Assembly: GCA_022361535.1 (NCBI GenBank)
Contig: JAKSAU010000847.1
Location: 1 to 12,912 of the forward strand
Length of the DNA: 12,912 nt
DNA from: Desulfobacterales bacterium
GTDB lineage: Bacteria > Desulfobacterota > Desulfobacteria > Desulfobacterales > Desulfobacteraceae
Direction: 5' to 3'
The notes under the pieces were generated by a model that was not told the origin of the DNA, did not search any database, and worked only from the letters and a program-made list of their open reading frames with translations. This document shows positions 1 through 6,865 of this stretch, in pieces. Each line of letters begins with the position of its first letter. Positions within the stretch are counted from its first letter, which is position 1. Position numbers and translations under genes: made by a program.

Positions 1-30
1 AATTGAGCGCTGTTTTGAATGAAGATCAGT

Positions 31-2310
31 TTATATGCCTGGACGAGTTTTTATCACTTTTTCGGCATCTTTAACCCGGGTCTGGCTTAAAAGGGTATAA
101 GCATATTTTTTTGCATCCGAAAGTTCAAGTCCCATAATGGCTTTTTGTACCTTGGGCAGAAATTTGGGATCAACGCTTAAAGTGGTTATACCTGCACCGA
201 TCAGAAATGGAATATGATCCGGATCATGAGCCATCTCTCCGCAGACTGAAACGTCAATGCCTTTGTCTTTTGCTGCCCTGGCTATTTCAGCGATCCCACG
301 GCTGACAGCCGGGTGAAAGGGGATATAATGTTCTGCAACCAGTTTGTTTCCCCGGTCTGCACCCACCATATACTGGACAAAATCATTGGTGCCGATGGCA
401 AAAAAATCTGCTAGTTGTGCAAATTCGTTGATGGTGCTTAATACGGACGGCAACTCAATCATCATGCCGATTTCAATATTGGATTCATGGGCAATGCCCT
501 CTCGCGTCAGGTCTGCTGCACAGATTTCTACCACCTTCCGTGCCTCAAGAAACTCGTCAATAGACGAAATCAGCGGGAACATGAGACGGATATTGTTTTT
601 TCCGTATGCTGCCCTGAGTATTGCCCTGACCTGTGCATGGAACACCTCACGGTACTTGAATGCAAACCTTATAGACCGCAGACCCAAGACAGGATTGGCT
701 TCCTCGGAGAGTTGTGCATAGCTCAAGGTTTTTTCACCGCCGGCATCCAGGGTTCTGACTGTTGTCGTATCTGTTTCTTCAGTTTGATCAAAAAGGTTTT
801 TATAGATCAGGTATTGTTCATCCTCGGATGGAAAGCCCGGCCGGATTAAAAATGGAAATTCTGTCCTGTAAAGGCCAACCCCTTCAGCCTTAAGCTCTTT
901 TGCCAGACGGATTTCACTAAGCAAATTGATATTGGCCAAAAGCCTGATCTTGTGATTATCCCGTGTAAACGTTTGGGATTTCATCTCATAGGTCTGGGCC
1001 TGATCTTCCGCGTCTTTTTGGGCTTTGAATAAAGAAAGGGTCTCCTCATCCGGGTTGATATAGATGTTTGCCTGGTCTGCATCCAAAAGCAGGCGCGTGC
1101 TGTTTGGCAAGTCCAGAAGTGCAGGGTCATCTGCAATAATCAATGGGATGCCAAGAGATCTGGCTAAAATGGTGACATGGGACGTGACTCCCCCGCCCAC
1201 AAGGACGATCCCTTTGATACCGTCCGCAGTCAGTTTCATCATGTCGGACGGATAAATATCCTGGGCCACAATGATATTACCTTTGTGATCTGTGTCCGGG
1301 GAATGGGAGGCCTTAAGATTGGACAGCAGCCGAATGCTCAAGTCCTCTACATCAACGGCTTTTTCCTGTAAATAGGCATGGGGGCTGTCTGAAAAGATTT
1401 TGATATATTTTTGAGCAAGTTTCTGGATGACACCCACAGGTGGCTGCCCTTTTGCCACAAGGGTTTCCATTTTTCCGGTAAAATTTTTATCCTTGAGAAT
1501 CATGAAGTGGGCTGTGAATATCAGGGATGCACTTTCCGGAAGGCTTGCTGCATACTTATCCTGGAGTTCTTTGAGTTCATTAATGGTTTTTTCAAGCGCT
1601 GCTTTAAAGTCGTCCATGGTGTATACGGTGCCGGATGTGTCTGGCTCGTATAACATGGCTTTACGGTTTTTTTTAGAAGGGCGGATCATGCCTATCGCAG
1701 CGCCCGCGCTGTCTGATTTTCCCTTGATAAAGGCCGGATACTCCCGGATGTCATCAGTGCCGGTCTTTCCAGTGACATCCTGCTCCGGAGAGAGTGCCAT
1801 AAGAAGCCGGGCATTTTCAATAGCTCCGGCAAGCTGGGTGGCTGCTGTTTTCAGTGCCCGCTCGTCAAACAAGGTAAAATGGTCTACTTCTCTGTGCTGA
1901 ACCACCATGACCCCGATTTTGCCCACACCTCTGCGTATGGGGACGCAAAGAAACGAATTAAACGGTTCTTCGCCTGCATTATCAAAATATTTGAAACCAG
2001 GGCTTGTTCGTGCACTGCCTACCCTTAAGATTTGATCTTCGGAAAAGCATTTTCCCACAAGCCCCTCGCCGGGCTTCATTCTGACTTGGTTGACCGCTTC
2101 GAGGTTCAATCCCTGTGTGGCTTTTAGAACCAGATCTTTTGAATGGGTAGAAAAAAGATATATGGAGCAGACATGGGCTTTAAGATGCTTTGCCACAAGT
2201 TGGGTAGCACTTGCCAGAAACGTTTCAATGTCTGAGCCGCCGGTGACGATGGAAGACAGTTCTCCAATGTCACATAATAAGTTGAGATGATCCGGTTCTC
2301 TTAAGTTCAT
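31..2310 (-). CDS. ptsP: GAF-domain phosphoenolpyruvate-protein phosphotransferase (enzyme I-Ntr, PtsP)
   Basis: A 759-residue cytoplasmic enzyme I of the nitrogen-type phosphotransferase system. It should autophosphorylate from PEP and pass the phosphate to an NPr/HPr-like carrier. Domains in order: an N-terminal GAF sensor (about residues 15-170), the enzyme I N-terminal helical domain (about 195-330), the phosphohistidine swivel domain with motif GGGVTSHVTILARSLGIP (His378 is the expected phosphorylated residue), and the PEP-binding TIM barrel (about 450-730). Barrel active-site motifs are intact: GLYRTEFPFL (479-488), the metal ligands Glu619 in IGMMIELPS and Asp643 in GTNDFVQY, and the catalytic Cys690 in VCGEMAHDP. 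Length matches PtsP (about 750) rather than PtsI (about 575). No NPr or EIIA-Ntr gene is in the window. The ATG at 2310 directly precedes the GAF sequence and has only a weak ribosome site. A TATAAT (minus strand, 2343-2338) lies about 28 bp upstream. Confidence 0.95.
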   Translation of the reverse strand: MNLREPDHLNLLCDIGELSSIVTGGSDIETFLASATQLVAKHLKAHVCSIYLFSTHSKDLVLKATQGLNLEAVNQVRMKPGEGLVGKCFSEDQILRVGSARTSPGFKYFDNAGEEPFNSFLCVPIRRGVGKIGVMVVQHREVDHFTLFDERALKTAATQLAGAIENARLLMALSPEQDVTGKTGTDDIREYPAFIKGKSDSAGAAIGMIRPSKKNRKAMLYEPDTSGTVYTMDDFKAALEKTINELKELQDKYAASLPESASLIFTAHFMILKDKNFTGKMETLVAKGQPPVGVIQKLAQKYIKIFSDSPHAYLQEKAVDVEDLSIRLLSNLKASHSPDTDHKGNIIVAQDIYPSDMMKLTADGIKGIVLVGGGVTSHVTILARSLGIPLIIADDPALLDLPNSTRLLLDADQANIYINPDEETLSLFKAQKDAEDQAQTYEMKSQTFTRDNHKIRLLANINLLSEIRLAKELKAEGVGLYRTEFPFLIRPGFPSEDEQYLIYKNLFDQTEETDTTTVRTLDAGGEKTLSYAQLSEEANPVLGLRSIRFAFKYREVFHAQVRAILRAAYGKNNIRLMFPLISSIDEFLEARKVVEICAADLTREGIAHESNIEIGMMIELPSVLSTINEFAQLADFFAIGTNDFVQYMVGADRGNKLVAEHYIPFHPAVSRGIAEIARAAKDKGIDVSVCGEMAHDPDHIPFLIGAGITTLSVDPKFLPKVQKAIMGLELSDAKKYAYTLLSQTRVKDAEKVIKTRPGI

Positions 2311-2337
2311 ATCAGGCTTTCTTTAGGGATGCTCCTG

Positions 2338-2343
2338 ATTATA
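2338..2343 (-). promoter_or_regulatory. Candidate -10 element for ptsP
   Basis: Read on the minus strand this is a perfect TATAAT, 27 bp upstream of the ptsP start codon and downstream of the preceding gene's terminator. A 5-bp hairpin (CCTGA/TCAGG) surrounds it. No good -35 box is visible at 16-18 bp, so the promoter would be weak or activator-dependent. The assignment rests on position and the -10 match only. Confidence 0.3.
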
Positions 2344-2398
2344 TTTCAGGATTGTTCAGTAAAGGCTTAAGTCTAATTGGAAATGGATGAAGATTCAA

Positions 2399-2433
2399 TA
2401 AAAAAAGGGCTGCCGAATATATCCGGCAGCCCC
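2399..2433 (-). terminator. Intrinsic terminator of the acyl-CoA dehydrogenase gene
   Basis: A perfect 9-bp GC-rich stem, GGGCTGCCG (2407-2415) with CGGCAGCCC (2424-2432), has an 8-nt loop. On the minus strand it is followed directly by a run of T residues (complement of 2401-2406). It lies about 40 bp past the acyl-CoA dehydrogenase stop codon and upstream of ptsP, separating the two units. A-runs flank both sides of the stem, so on the plus strand it lacks a U-tract. It therefore acts for minus-strand transcription. Confidence 0.9.
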
Positions 2434-2472
2434 AAAAAAAGGAAAGCTGATCGATTTTTTTATTACCTGTTT

Positions 2473-4287
2473 TTAGCTGGGAAACATATTGTCTTCGATG
2501 TCAACAGCAACGGAACAGGTGTTCATCAATGCAGCAAACCGGCCCAAGGTAATTGGCAGTACGGTTTCCACATAGAAATCAAGCGATTTGATAATACCTT
2601 CGTAAAAGGGTTTGTCTTTCTTTTTGGCTTTTTCAAGCTTTTGCATGGCTGTAACGGCACGCCATAGAAGCATCCAGGCAAAAGTGGTGTCACCGGTTGC
2701 ATCCTGGAAGGGGTGGGCATTTGCAAATGCTGCAAGTACTTTTTCGCTCATGGCTGTCTGGCCCATGTGAATGGCTACTTCGCCCAGTTTATTCATTACT
2801 TCTTCAACCTTGGCAGCCTGTTTTTCCAGGGCAGGAATAGCTTTGGCTTCGGCAACGGTTTTCTGCATTTCACCGAACAGATCCATGATGGGCTTGCCCT
2901 TGTTCATACCAAGTTTGCGGCCCAGAAGGTCCATGGCCTGGATGCCGTTGGTGCCTTCATAAATCATGGTGATGCGGCAGTCTCTTAGCAGCTGTGCCAT
3001 TGGATATTCTTCGATAAACCCGTATCCGCCGTATACCTGCATACCCTGTGAGCAGACATCAAAGGCGCGGTCGGTTACATAGCCTTTGGCGATTGGTGTC
3101 AGCACTTCAACAAACCCCTGGTATTTTTCTTTTTCTTCAGGTGTGGAAGCATGTTTGGCCATGTCAGAGCAGTAGTGGACATAGTAAAGCAGGGTACGCA
3201 TGGCTTCTACATTGGTTTTCATCATGAGCAGCTGGCGGCGTACGTCTGGGTGGCGAAAAATTGAAACCGCCTGGGCATCCGGGTTCATGATTTCCATCAA
3301 ATCCCGGCCCTGGATACGGTTTTTGGCATAATCAAGCGCATACATGTAAGAGGAGGTTGCGCAGGCAAAACCCTGGTAACCAACCAGGAGGCGTGCTGCA
3401 TTCATCATCAGGAACATGGCTTTCATGCCTTTGTTTTCTTCACCCAGTAGGGTGCCGACGCAGCTGCCTTTAGAACCCAGTGACAGCGAACAAGTAGAGT
3501 TGCCGTGGATACCCATTTTATGCTCGATACCGGTGCAAATTACATCGTTGAATTCACCCAAGGAACCATCTTCATTGACTCTGAATTTGGGAACCAGGAA
3601 CAGAGAAATACCCTTTGTACCGGCCGGAGCGCCCTCGATACGAGCAAGTACGGGGTGGATGATGTTTTCAGCAAGGTCATGCTCACCTCCGGAGATGAAT
3701 ATTTTTTCACCAACTATATTATATGTGCCGTCTCCATTAGGTATGGCTTTGGTAGTCAGTGCACCAACATCAGACCCTGCACCGGGTTCGGTCAAAAGCA
3801 TGGTACCGGTCCATTTGCCGGTATACATATTTTTAAGATAGGTGTTTTTCTGTTCTTCAGTACCAAAATGCTCAACCAAGTGGCCGGCACCCTGGGTCAG
3901 ACCCGGATACATCATAAAAGGATAATTGGCACCGTTAAAGTATTCGGCAGCTGCTGAAGCAACTGTGTAAGGCATACCCTGGCCGCCCCATTCAGGATCT
4001 TCAGTGGGAGCCAGCCATTCACCTTCTGTAAATATTTCGAATAACCGTTTAAAGGAGTCCGGCGTTGTAACTTGGCCGTTTTCAAGTTTGCATCCCTGCT
4101 CGTCACCTTCTTTTGAAGCTGGCAGCAATTCTTTGACAGCCAGATTCCTGGCTTCCTTAATGACCATGTTAATGGTTTTTTTATTGAAATCTGCAAAATT
4201 TTCATTCAGATCTGCCAAGGTCTCAGCCTTGATCATCTCGTGAAGAACAAATTCAATGTCCCGTTGGTCGGAAATTACCTGTGCCAT
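2473..4287 (-). CDS. Acyl-CoA dehydrogenase, large DmdC/FadE-like type
   Basis: A 604-residue flavoprotein expected to oxidise an acyl-CoA to the trans-2-enoyl-CoA with FAD, passing electrons to ETF. Order: a short N-terminal extension typical of the large bacterial subfamily (residues 3-35), the helical N-terminal and beta domains with the FAD-site signature LLTEPGAGSD (164-173), the C-terminal helical domain with QVYGGYGFIEEYP (417-429) and IYEGTNGIQ, and an extra C-terminal alpha domain (about 465-595). Glu444 in YEGTNG is the expected catalytic base. The extra C-terminal domain and the length place it with the 590-610-residue enzymes, which include 3-methylmercaptopropionyl-CoA dehydrogenase DmdC and uncharacterised fatty acyl-CoA dehydrogenases. 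Chain length or branched substrate cannot be read from sequence. The ATG at 4287 has a strong AGGAGG four bases upstream. A TetR-type operator candidate lies about 180 bp upstream. Confidence 0.93.
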   Translation of the reverse strand: MAQVISDQRDIEFVLHEMIKAETLADLNENFADFNKKTINMVIKEARNLAVKELLPASKEGDEQGCKLENGQVTTPDSFKRLFEIFTEGEWLAPTEDPEWGGQGMPYTVASAAAEYFNGANYPFMMYPGLTQGAGHLVEHFGTEEQKNTYLKNMYTGKWTGTMLLTEPGAGSDVGALTTKAIPNGDGTYNIVGEKIFISGGEHDLAENIIHPVLARIEGAPAGTKGISLFLVPKFRVNEDGSLGEFNDVICTGIEHKMGIHGNSTCSLSLGSKGSCVGTLLGEENKGMKAMFLMMNAARLLVGYQGFACATSSYMYALDYAKNRIQGRDLMEIMNPDAQAVSIFRHPDVRRQLLMMKTNVEAMRTLLYYVHYCSDMAKHASTPEEKEKYQGFVEVLTPIAKGYVTDRAFDVCSQGMQVYGGYGFIEEYPMAQLLRDCRITMIYEGTNGIQAMDLLGRKLGMNKGKPIMDLFGEMQKTVAEAKAIPALEKQAAKVEEVMNKLGEVAIHMGQTAMSEKVLAAFANAHPFQDATGDTTFAWMLLWRAVTAMQKLEKAKKKDKPFYEGIIKSLDFYVETVLPITLGRFAALMNTCSVAVDIEDNMFPS

Positions 4288-4354
4288 GTTGCCTCCTAAG
4301 TGTGTCTGTTTTTATGGTAATGAATTAATCTTCATTTTAAAAATTCTGGCATAC

Positions 4355-4372
4355 CCCGGAAGGATGTCCGGG
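4355..4372 (-). other. Small hairpin in the acyl-CoA dehydrogenase leader
   Basis: CCCGGA (4355-4360) and TCCGGG (4367-4372) form a perfect 6-bp GC-rich inverted repeat with a 6-nt loop. It lies 68 bp upstream of the acyl-CoA dehydrogenase start codon. There is no T-run after it on the minus strand (the next bases read ccagaatttttaaaatg, with T's only 9-10 nt away), so it is not a good terminator. It could be a leader structure or a protein site; function unknown. Confidence 0.3.
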
Positions 4373-4466
4373 TTCAGTGTGAGCTTCAGATTCAATTTGG
4401 CAGTAAAAATAACAAGTTGAGTTTCAGGTTTCAGCGTTACCCCTCCGAAGTATTCCATAATACTCA

Positions 4467-4486
4467 CAATGAATACTCATTCATTG
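4467..4486. promoter_or_regulatory. Palindromic operator candidate between divergent genes (TetR/FadR-like)
   Basis: A perfect inverted repeat, CAATGAAT (4467-4474) and ATTCATTG (4479-4486), with a 4-bp ACTC spacer. Size, dyad and the TGAAT...ATTCA core resemble operators of TetR-family regulators of fatty-acid degradation, such as Bacillus FadR (TGAATGA...TCATTCA). It sits between the divergent starts of the acyl-CoA dehydrogenase (4287, minus) and the DUF523 gene (about 4546, plus). It covers the place where the -35 of the plus-strand promoter would lie. No regulator gene is in the window, so the bound protein is unknown. Confidence 0.5.
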
Positions 4487-4494
4487 CACTAATT

Positions 4495-4500
4495 TATAAT
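4495..4500 (+). promoter_or_regulatory. -10 element for the DUF523 gene
   Basis: A perfect TATAAT, 45 bp upstream of the ATG at 4546 and 8 bp right of the palindrome 4467-4486. No consensus -35 is recognisable in the region occupied by the palindrome. Transcription from here would start near 4507. That is downstream of the far-upstream ATG at 4417, which argues for one of the later starts. Confidence 0.45.
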
Positions 4501-4545
4501 GATAGTCAAGATTTTTTTACAAACAAGAGATTTGTTGGTATAACA

Positions 4546-5028
4546 ATGTTCATGGAAAAAATACTTATTTCAGCATGCCTTTTGGGTGATCCTGTGCGTT
4601 ATGACGGGAAGTCTCAACCTGTTGACCATCCCATGATCTTAAAATGGCAGGCCCAGGGCCGTTTGATTGCCTTTTGTCCTGAGGTGGAGGCAGGCCTGCC
4701 CATACCACGACCACCGGCAGAAATTTTAGGGGGCACCGGCAAAGATGCACTGGAAGGTTGTGCGCGGGTTATTACAAATGATGCTGATGTTACCCTCTCT
4801 TTTATAAAAGGTGCACAAGCAGCTTTGGAAATGGTAGTTGCCCAAGACATCAAAGTGGCAATTCTCAAGGAAAAAAGTCCGTCTTGCGGAAGTGCATTTA
4901 TATACGATGGGACATTTACGCGAACGTTACGACCCGGTATGGGCGTTACCACGGCTTTGTTAAGAAAAAATGAGGTACTAGTTTTTAGTGAAAAAGAAAT
5001 AAATAGTATCGAATCTTGCATAAATTAG
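4546..5028 (+). CDS. DUF523 / TudS-like desulfurase-family protein
   Basis: A 160-residue protein of the DUF523 family. A characterised member, TudS, is a [4Fe-4S]-dependent 2-thiouracil desulfurase; the substrate here is unknown. Family landmarks are SACLLG near the N terminus, FCPEVEAGLPIPRPPAE in the middle and LKEKSPSCG before IYDGTF. Counting from the ATG at 4552, the likely cluster cysteines are Cys9, Cys42 and Cys112. The usual Cys in the CRYDG motif is Val here (DPVRYDG). The frame is open back to an ATG at 4417, but the first 43 residues are not family-like and precede the TATAAT at 4495-4500. Two close ATGs, 4546 and 4552, fit the family start (MEKILISACLLG); both have poor ribosome sites. 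It is divergent from the acyl-CoA dehydrogenase and apparently monocistronic. Confidence 0.85.
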   Translation: MFMEKILISACLLGDPVRYDGKSQPVDHPMILKWQAQGRLIAFCPEVEAGLPIPRPPAEILGGTGKDALEGCARVITNDADVTLSFIKGAQAALEMVVAQDIKVAILKEKSPSCGSAFIYDGTFTRTLRPGMGVTTALLRKNEVLVFSEKEINSIESCIN

Positions 5029-5049
5029 GTGGTTTATGCGTAATTTTTT
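5018..5049 (+). terminator. Weak terminator-like hairpin at the end of the DUF523 gene
   Basis: GCATAAA (5018-5024) pairs with TTTATGC (5033-5039) across an 8-nt loop holding the TAG stop. A T-run (5044-5049) follows after a few bases. The stem is AT-rich, so termination would be inefficient. A further TTGCATAAA copy occurs at 5048-5056, so this may instead be a small repeat cluster. A second short stem (TTGAC 5095-5099 / GTCAA 5103-5107, then T7) may help terminate. Confidence 0.35.
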
Positions 5050-5094
5050 GCATAAAATTCAGTGGATTAGCCTGTTTTTACAGTGATGTATTGC

Positions 5095-5115
5095 TTGACC
5101 GGGTCAACTTTTTTT
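5095..5115 (+). terminator. Short stem with T-run, possible second terminator
   Basis: TTGAC (5095-5099) and GTCAA (5103-5107) form a 5-bp stem with a 3-nt loop. One C and seven T follow. The stem is short for an efficient terminator. TTGACC could alternatively serve as a -35 box, but no -10 box lies at the right distance. It lies between the DUF523 gene and the transporter operon. Confidence 0.25.
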
Positions 5116-5165
5116 GTTACTTCATTATGTGGTTTTTAATTTAGAATGTGCAGTAAGACCAGAAC

Positions 5166-5194
5166 GTTAAAAGGGTATAGGGTACCCTTTTAAC
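5166..5194. promoter_or_regulatory. 12-bp palindrome upstream of the transporter operon
   Basis: Perfect inverted repeat GTTAAAAGGGTA (5166-5177) and TACCCTTTTAAC (5183-5194) with a 5-nt centre, ending 32 bp before the binding-protein start codon. It may be a DNA operator or an RNA hairpin in the leader. A T5 run appears only after an ATGCTG interval (5201-5205), so it is a poor intrinsic terminator by position. No clear promoter was found between 5029 and 5226, so its relation to the transcription start is unknown. Confidence 0.45.
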
Positions 5195-5226
5195 ATGCTG
5201 TTTTTAATTATTAAATGGAGGATAGG

Positions 5227-6777
5227 ATGAAAAAATTTGTATTGATGATGCTAAGCCTTTTCCTGGTGCTGTCTTTTTCTGTCTCTGCCGGTGCAAAGAC
5301 ATTGAAAGTCGGCCTGGATGCAGACCCGGTTTCCCTGGACCCCCAGGTTCAGCTTTCCGGTGGTATGATGCAGCTTTCCCACTGGGTATTTGATCCACTG
5401 GTACGCTGGACCCAAGATATGAAATTCGAACCCCGCCTTGCTACCAAATGGGAAAGGGTTGATGACCTGACGATGCGCTTTTTCCTCAGAGAAGGCGTTA
5501 AATTTCATTCCGGAAACCCCTTAACCGCAACAGACGTTAAATGGTCTTTTGACCGTATGAGAAAGTCTGCTGATTTTAAGGGGCTGCTGGAACCGTTTGA
5601 CAGCTGTACCGTAGTAAACGAACTCACTGTGGATATTAAAACTAAAAAACCCTATCCCCTGGTTCTGAACATGGCCACTTATTTCTTTGCCATGGACTCC
5701 AAGTTTTACACAGGTACTGATGCCAATGGTCAGCCCAAAGACATGATCCTGAAAATCGGTGAATCCTTTGCCCTGAACAACGCTTCCGGTACCGGTGCTT
5801 ACGTTGTGACCAAAAGAGAGCACAACGTAGTTCTGGAAATGGAAAGAAATAAAAACTACTGGGATACCAAGTCTCCCGGTAATGTTGATAAAATTATCCT
5901 GACCCCCATTAAAGAAAACGCTACTCGTGTAGCAGCTCTTCTTTCCGGCGACGTAGACTTTATCTCTCCGGTGCCCCCCCAGGATTTCAGAAGAATCCAT
6001 TCTGACGACAAGGTGTCACTGTATACTATTTCCGGCTCCCGTATCATCACTTTCCAGATGAACCAGAACCGGAATCCAGCACTTAAAGATGTCCGTGTTC
6101 GTCAGGCTATCGTTCATGCCGTCAACAACACTGGTATTGTTAAAAAAATCATGAAGGGTACTGCAACTGTAGCTGCCCAGCAGGGTCCCAGAGGTTTTGC
6201 TTCCTACAATGCAGACCTGAAACCCAGATATGACCTGGACAAAGCCAAAGCGTTGATGAAAGAAGCCGGTTATGAAAACGGTTTTGAATTGACCATGATG
6301 GCACCTAACAACCGTTATGTTAACGATGCTAAAATCGCAGAAGCAACTGCACAGATGCTGGGTAAAATCGGTATCAAGGTTAACCTGAAAACCATGCCTA
6401 AAGCTCAGTACTGGAACGAATTTGACGCCAGAGCAGCCGACATGATGATGATCGGATGGCATCCTGATACTGAAGACTCCGGTAACTTTTCCGAGTTCCT
6501 CATGATGTGTGAAAACAAAGAAACCGGTTACGGCCAGTACAATTCTGGTTACTGTAACCCCAAAGTGGATGAGATGACGATTGCTGTTCAGTCTGAAACT
6601 GATATCGCAAAACGGACCAAAATGCTCCAGGAAATCGAGCAGATCCTTTATGACGATGCAGCATTTGTACCCTACCACTGGCAGAACCATTCCTATGGCG
6701 CCAAAAAGAACGTCCGGGTTAAACCGATTATTAATGCGATGAACTTCCCCTACTTCGGTGACCTGGTCGTCGAATAG
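5227..6777 (+). CDS. dppA: Periplasmic peptide-type ABC substrate-binding protein (SBP family 5, DppA-like)
   Basis: A 516-residue family-5 solute-binding protein that should deliver a peptide or similar ligand to the permeases encoded next door. Residues 1-23 form a Sec signal peptide (KK, a hydrophobic core, then AGA before KTL); there is no lipobox Cys, so it is soluble periplasmic. The family signature lies at about 70-97 (RLATKWERVDDLTMRFFLRE onward). Ligand-site features of DppA are recognisable: GWHPDTEDSGNF (410-421) matches the GWxxDxxDxxNF region, and Cys428/Cys443 match the nearby disulfide pair. The exact ligand (dipeptide, oligopeptide, other) is not determinable. The frame extends to an ATG at 5215, but that codon lies within the GGAGGA ribosome site (5217-5222) serving the ATG at 5227, so 5227 is the start. 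Codon use is more regular than in the downstream genes, as expected for an abundant protein. Confidence 0.92.
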   Translation: MKKFVLMMLSLFLVLSFSVSAGAKTLKVGLDADPVSLDPQVQLSGGMMQLSHWVFDPLVRWTQDMKFEPRLATKWERVDDLTMRFFLREGVKFHSGNPLTATDVKWSFDRMRKSADFKGLLEPFDSCTVVNELTVDIKTKKPYPLVLNMATYFFAMDSKFYTGTDANGQPKDMILKIGESFALNNASGTGAYVVTKREHNVVLEMERNKNYWDTKSPGNVDKIILTPIKENATRVAALLSGDVDFISPVPPQDFRRIHSDDKVSLYTISGSRIITFQMNQNRNPALKDVRVRQAIVHAVNNTGIVKKIMKGTATVAAQQGPRGFASYNADLKPRYDLDKAKALMKEAGYENGFELTMMAPNNRYVNDAKIAEATAQMLGKIGIKVNLKTMPKAQYWNEFDARAADMMMIGWHPDTEDSGNFSEFLMMCENKETGYGQYNSGYCNPKVDEMTIAVQSETDIAKRTKMLQEIEQILYDDAAFVPYHWQNHSYGAKKNVRVKPIINAMNFPYFGDLVVE

Positions 6778-6809
6778 TTGACACCAACCATTCGAAATCA
6801 AACCATAAG

Positions 6810-6841
6810 TCATTCCCCCGGAAACATTTCCGGGGGAATGA
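6810..6841 (+). other. Strong intercistronic hairpin between dppA and dppB
   Basis: TCATTCCCCCGGAAA (6810-6824) is perfectly complementary to TTTCCGGGGGAATGA (6827-6841), a 15-bp stem with a tiny loop, 33 bp after the binding-protein stop and 25 bp before the permease start. Only a short T-containing stretch follows (TCTTT), so termination would be partial at most. Such stems commonly protect the 3' end of binding-protein mRNA and lower expression of the membrane and ATPase genes. That role is inferred from position. Confidence 0.7.
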
Positions 6842-6865
6842 TCTTTAAAGAGAAAAGTAAATAAC

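Noticed and set aside
3416..3957. Open frames of 141 and 150 residues opposite the acyl-CoA dehydrogenase gene.
   Set aside because: They are antisense to a complete, motif-rich gene and have no ribosome site or domain.
4417..4545. N-terminal extension of the DUF523 frame back to the ATG at 4417.
   Set aside because: The 43 extra residues are not family-like and span the palindrome 4467-4486 and the TATAAT at 4495-4500. The family start MEKILISACLLG fits 4546/4552.
5018..5056. Three GCATAAA/TTTATGC copies as a repeat array or CRISPR remnant.
   Set aside because: The units are only 7-9 bp with irregular spacing in AT-rich DNA. They are better read as a weak hairpin at the gene end.
5095..5123. 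TTGACC at 5095 as the -35 box of a dpp promoter.
   Set aside because: At 17 bp the matching -10 would be TACTTC, a very poor match. The element fits better as part of a small T-tailed stem. No convincing dpp promoter was found.
5215..5226. Start of the binding protein at the ATG 5215.
   Set aside because: This ATG overlaps the GGAGGA ribosome site serving the ATG at 5227. It would add four charged residues ahead of a normal signal peptide.
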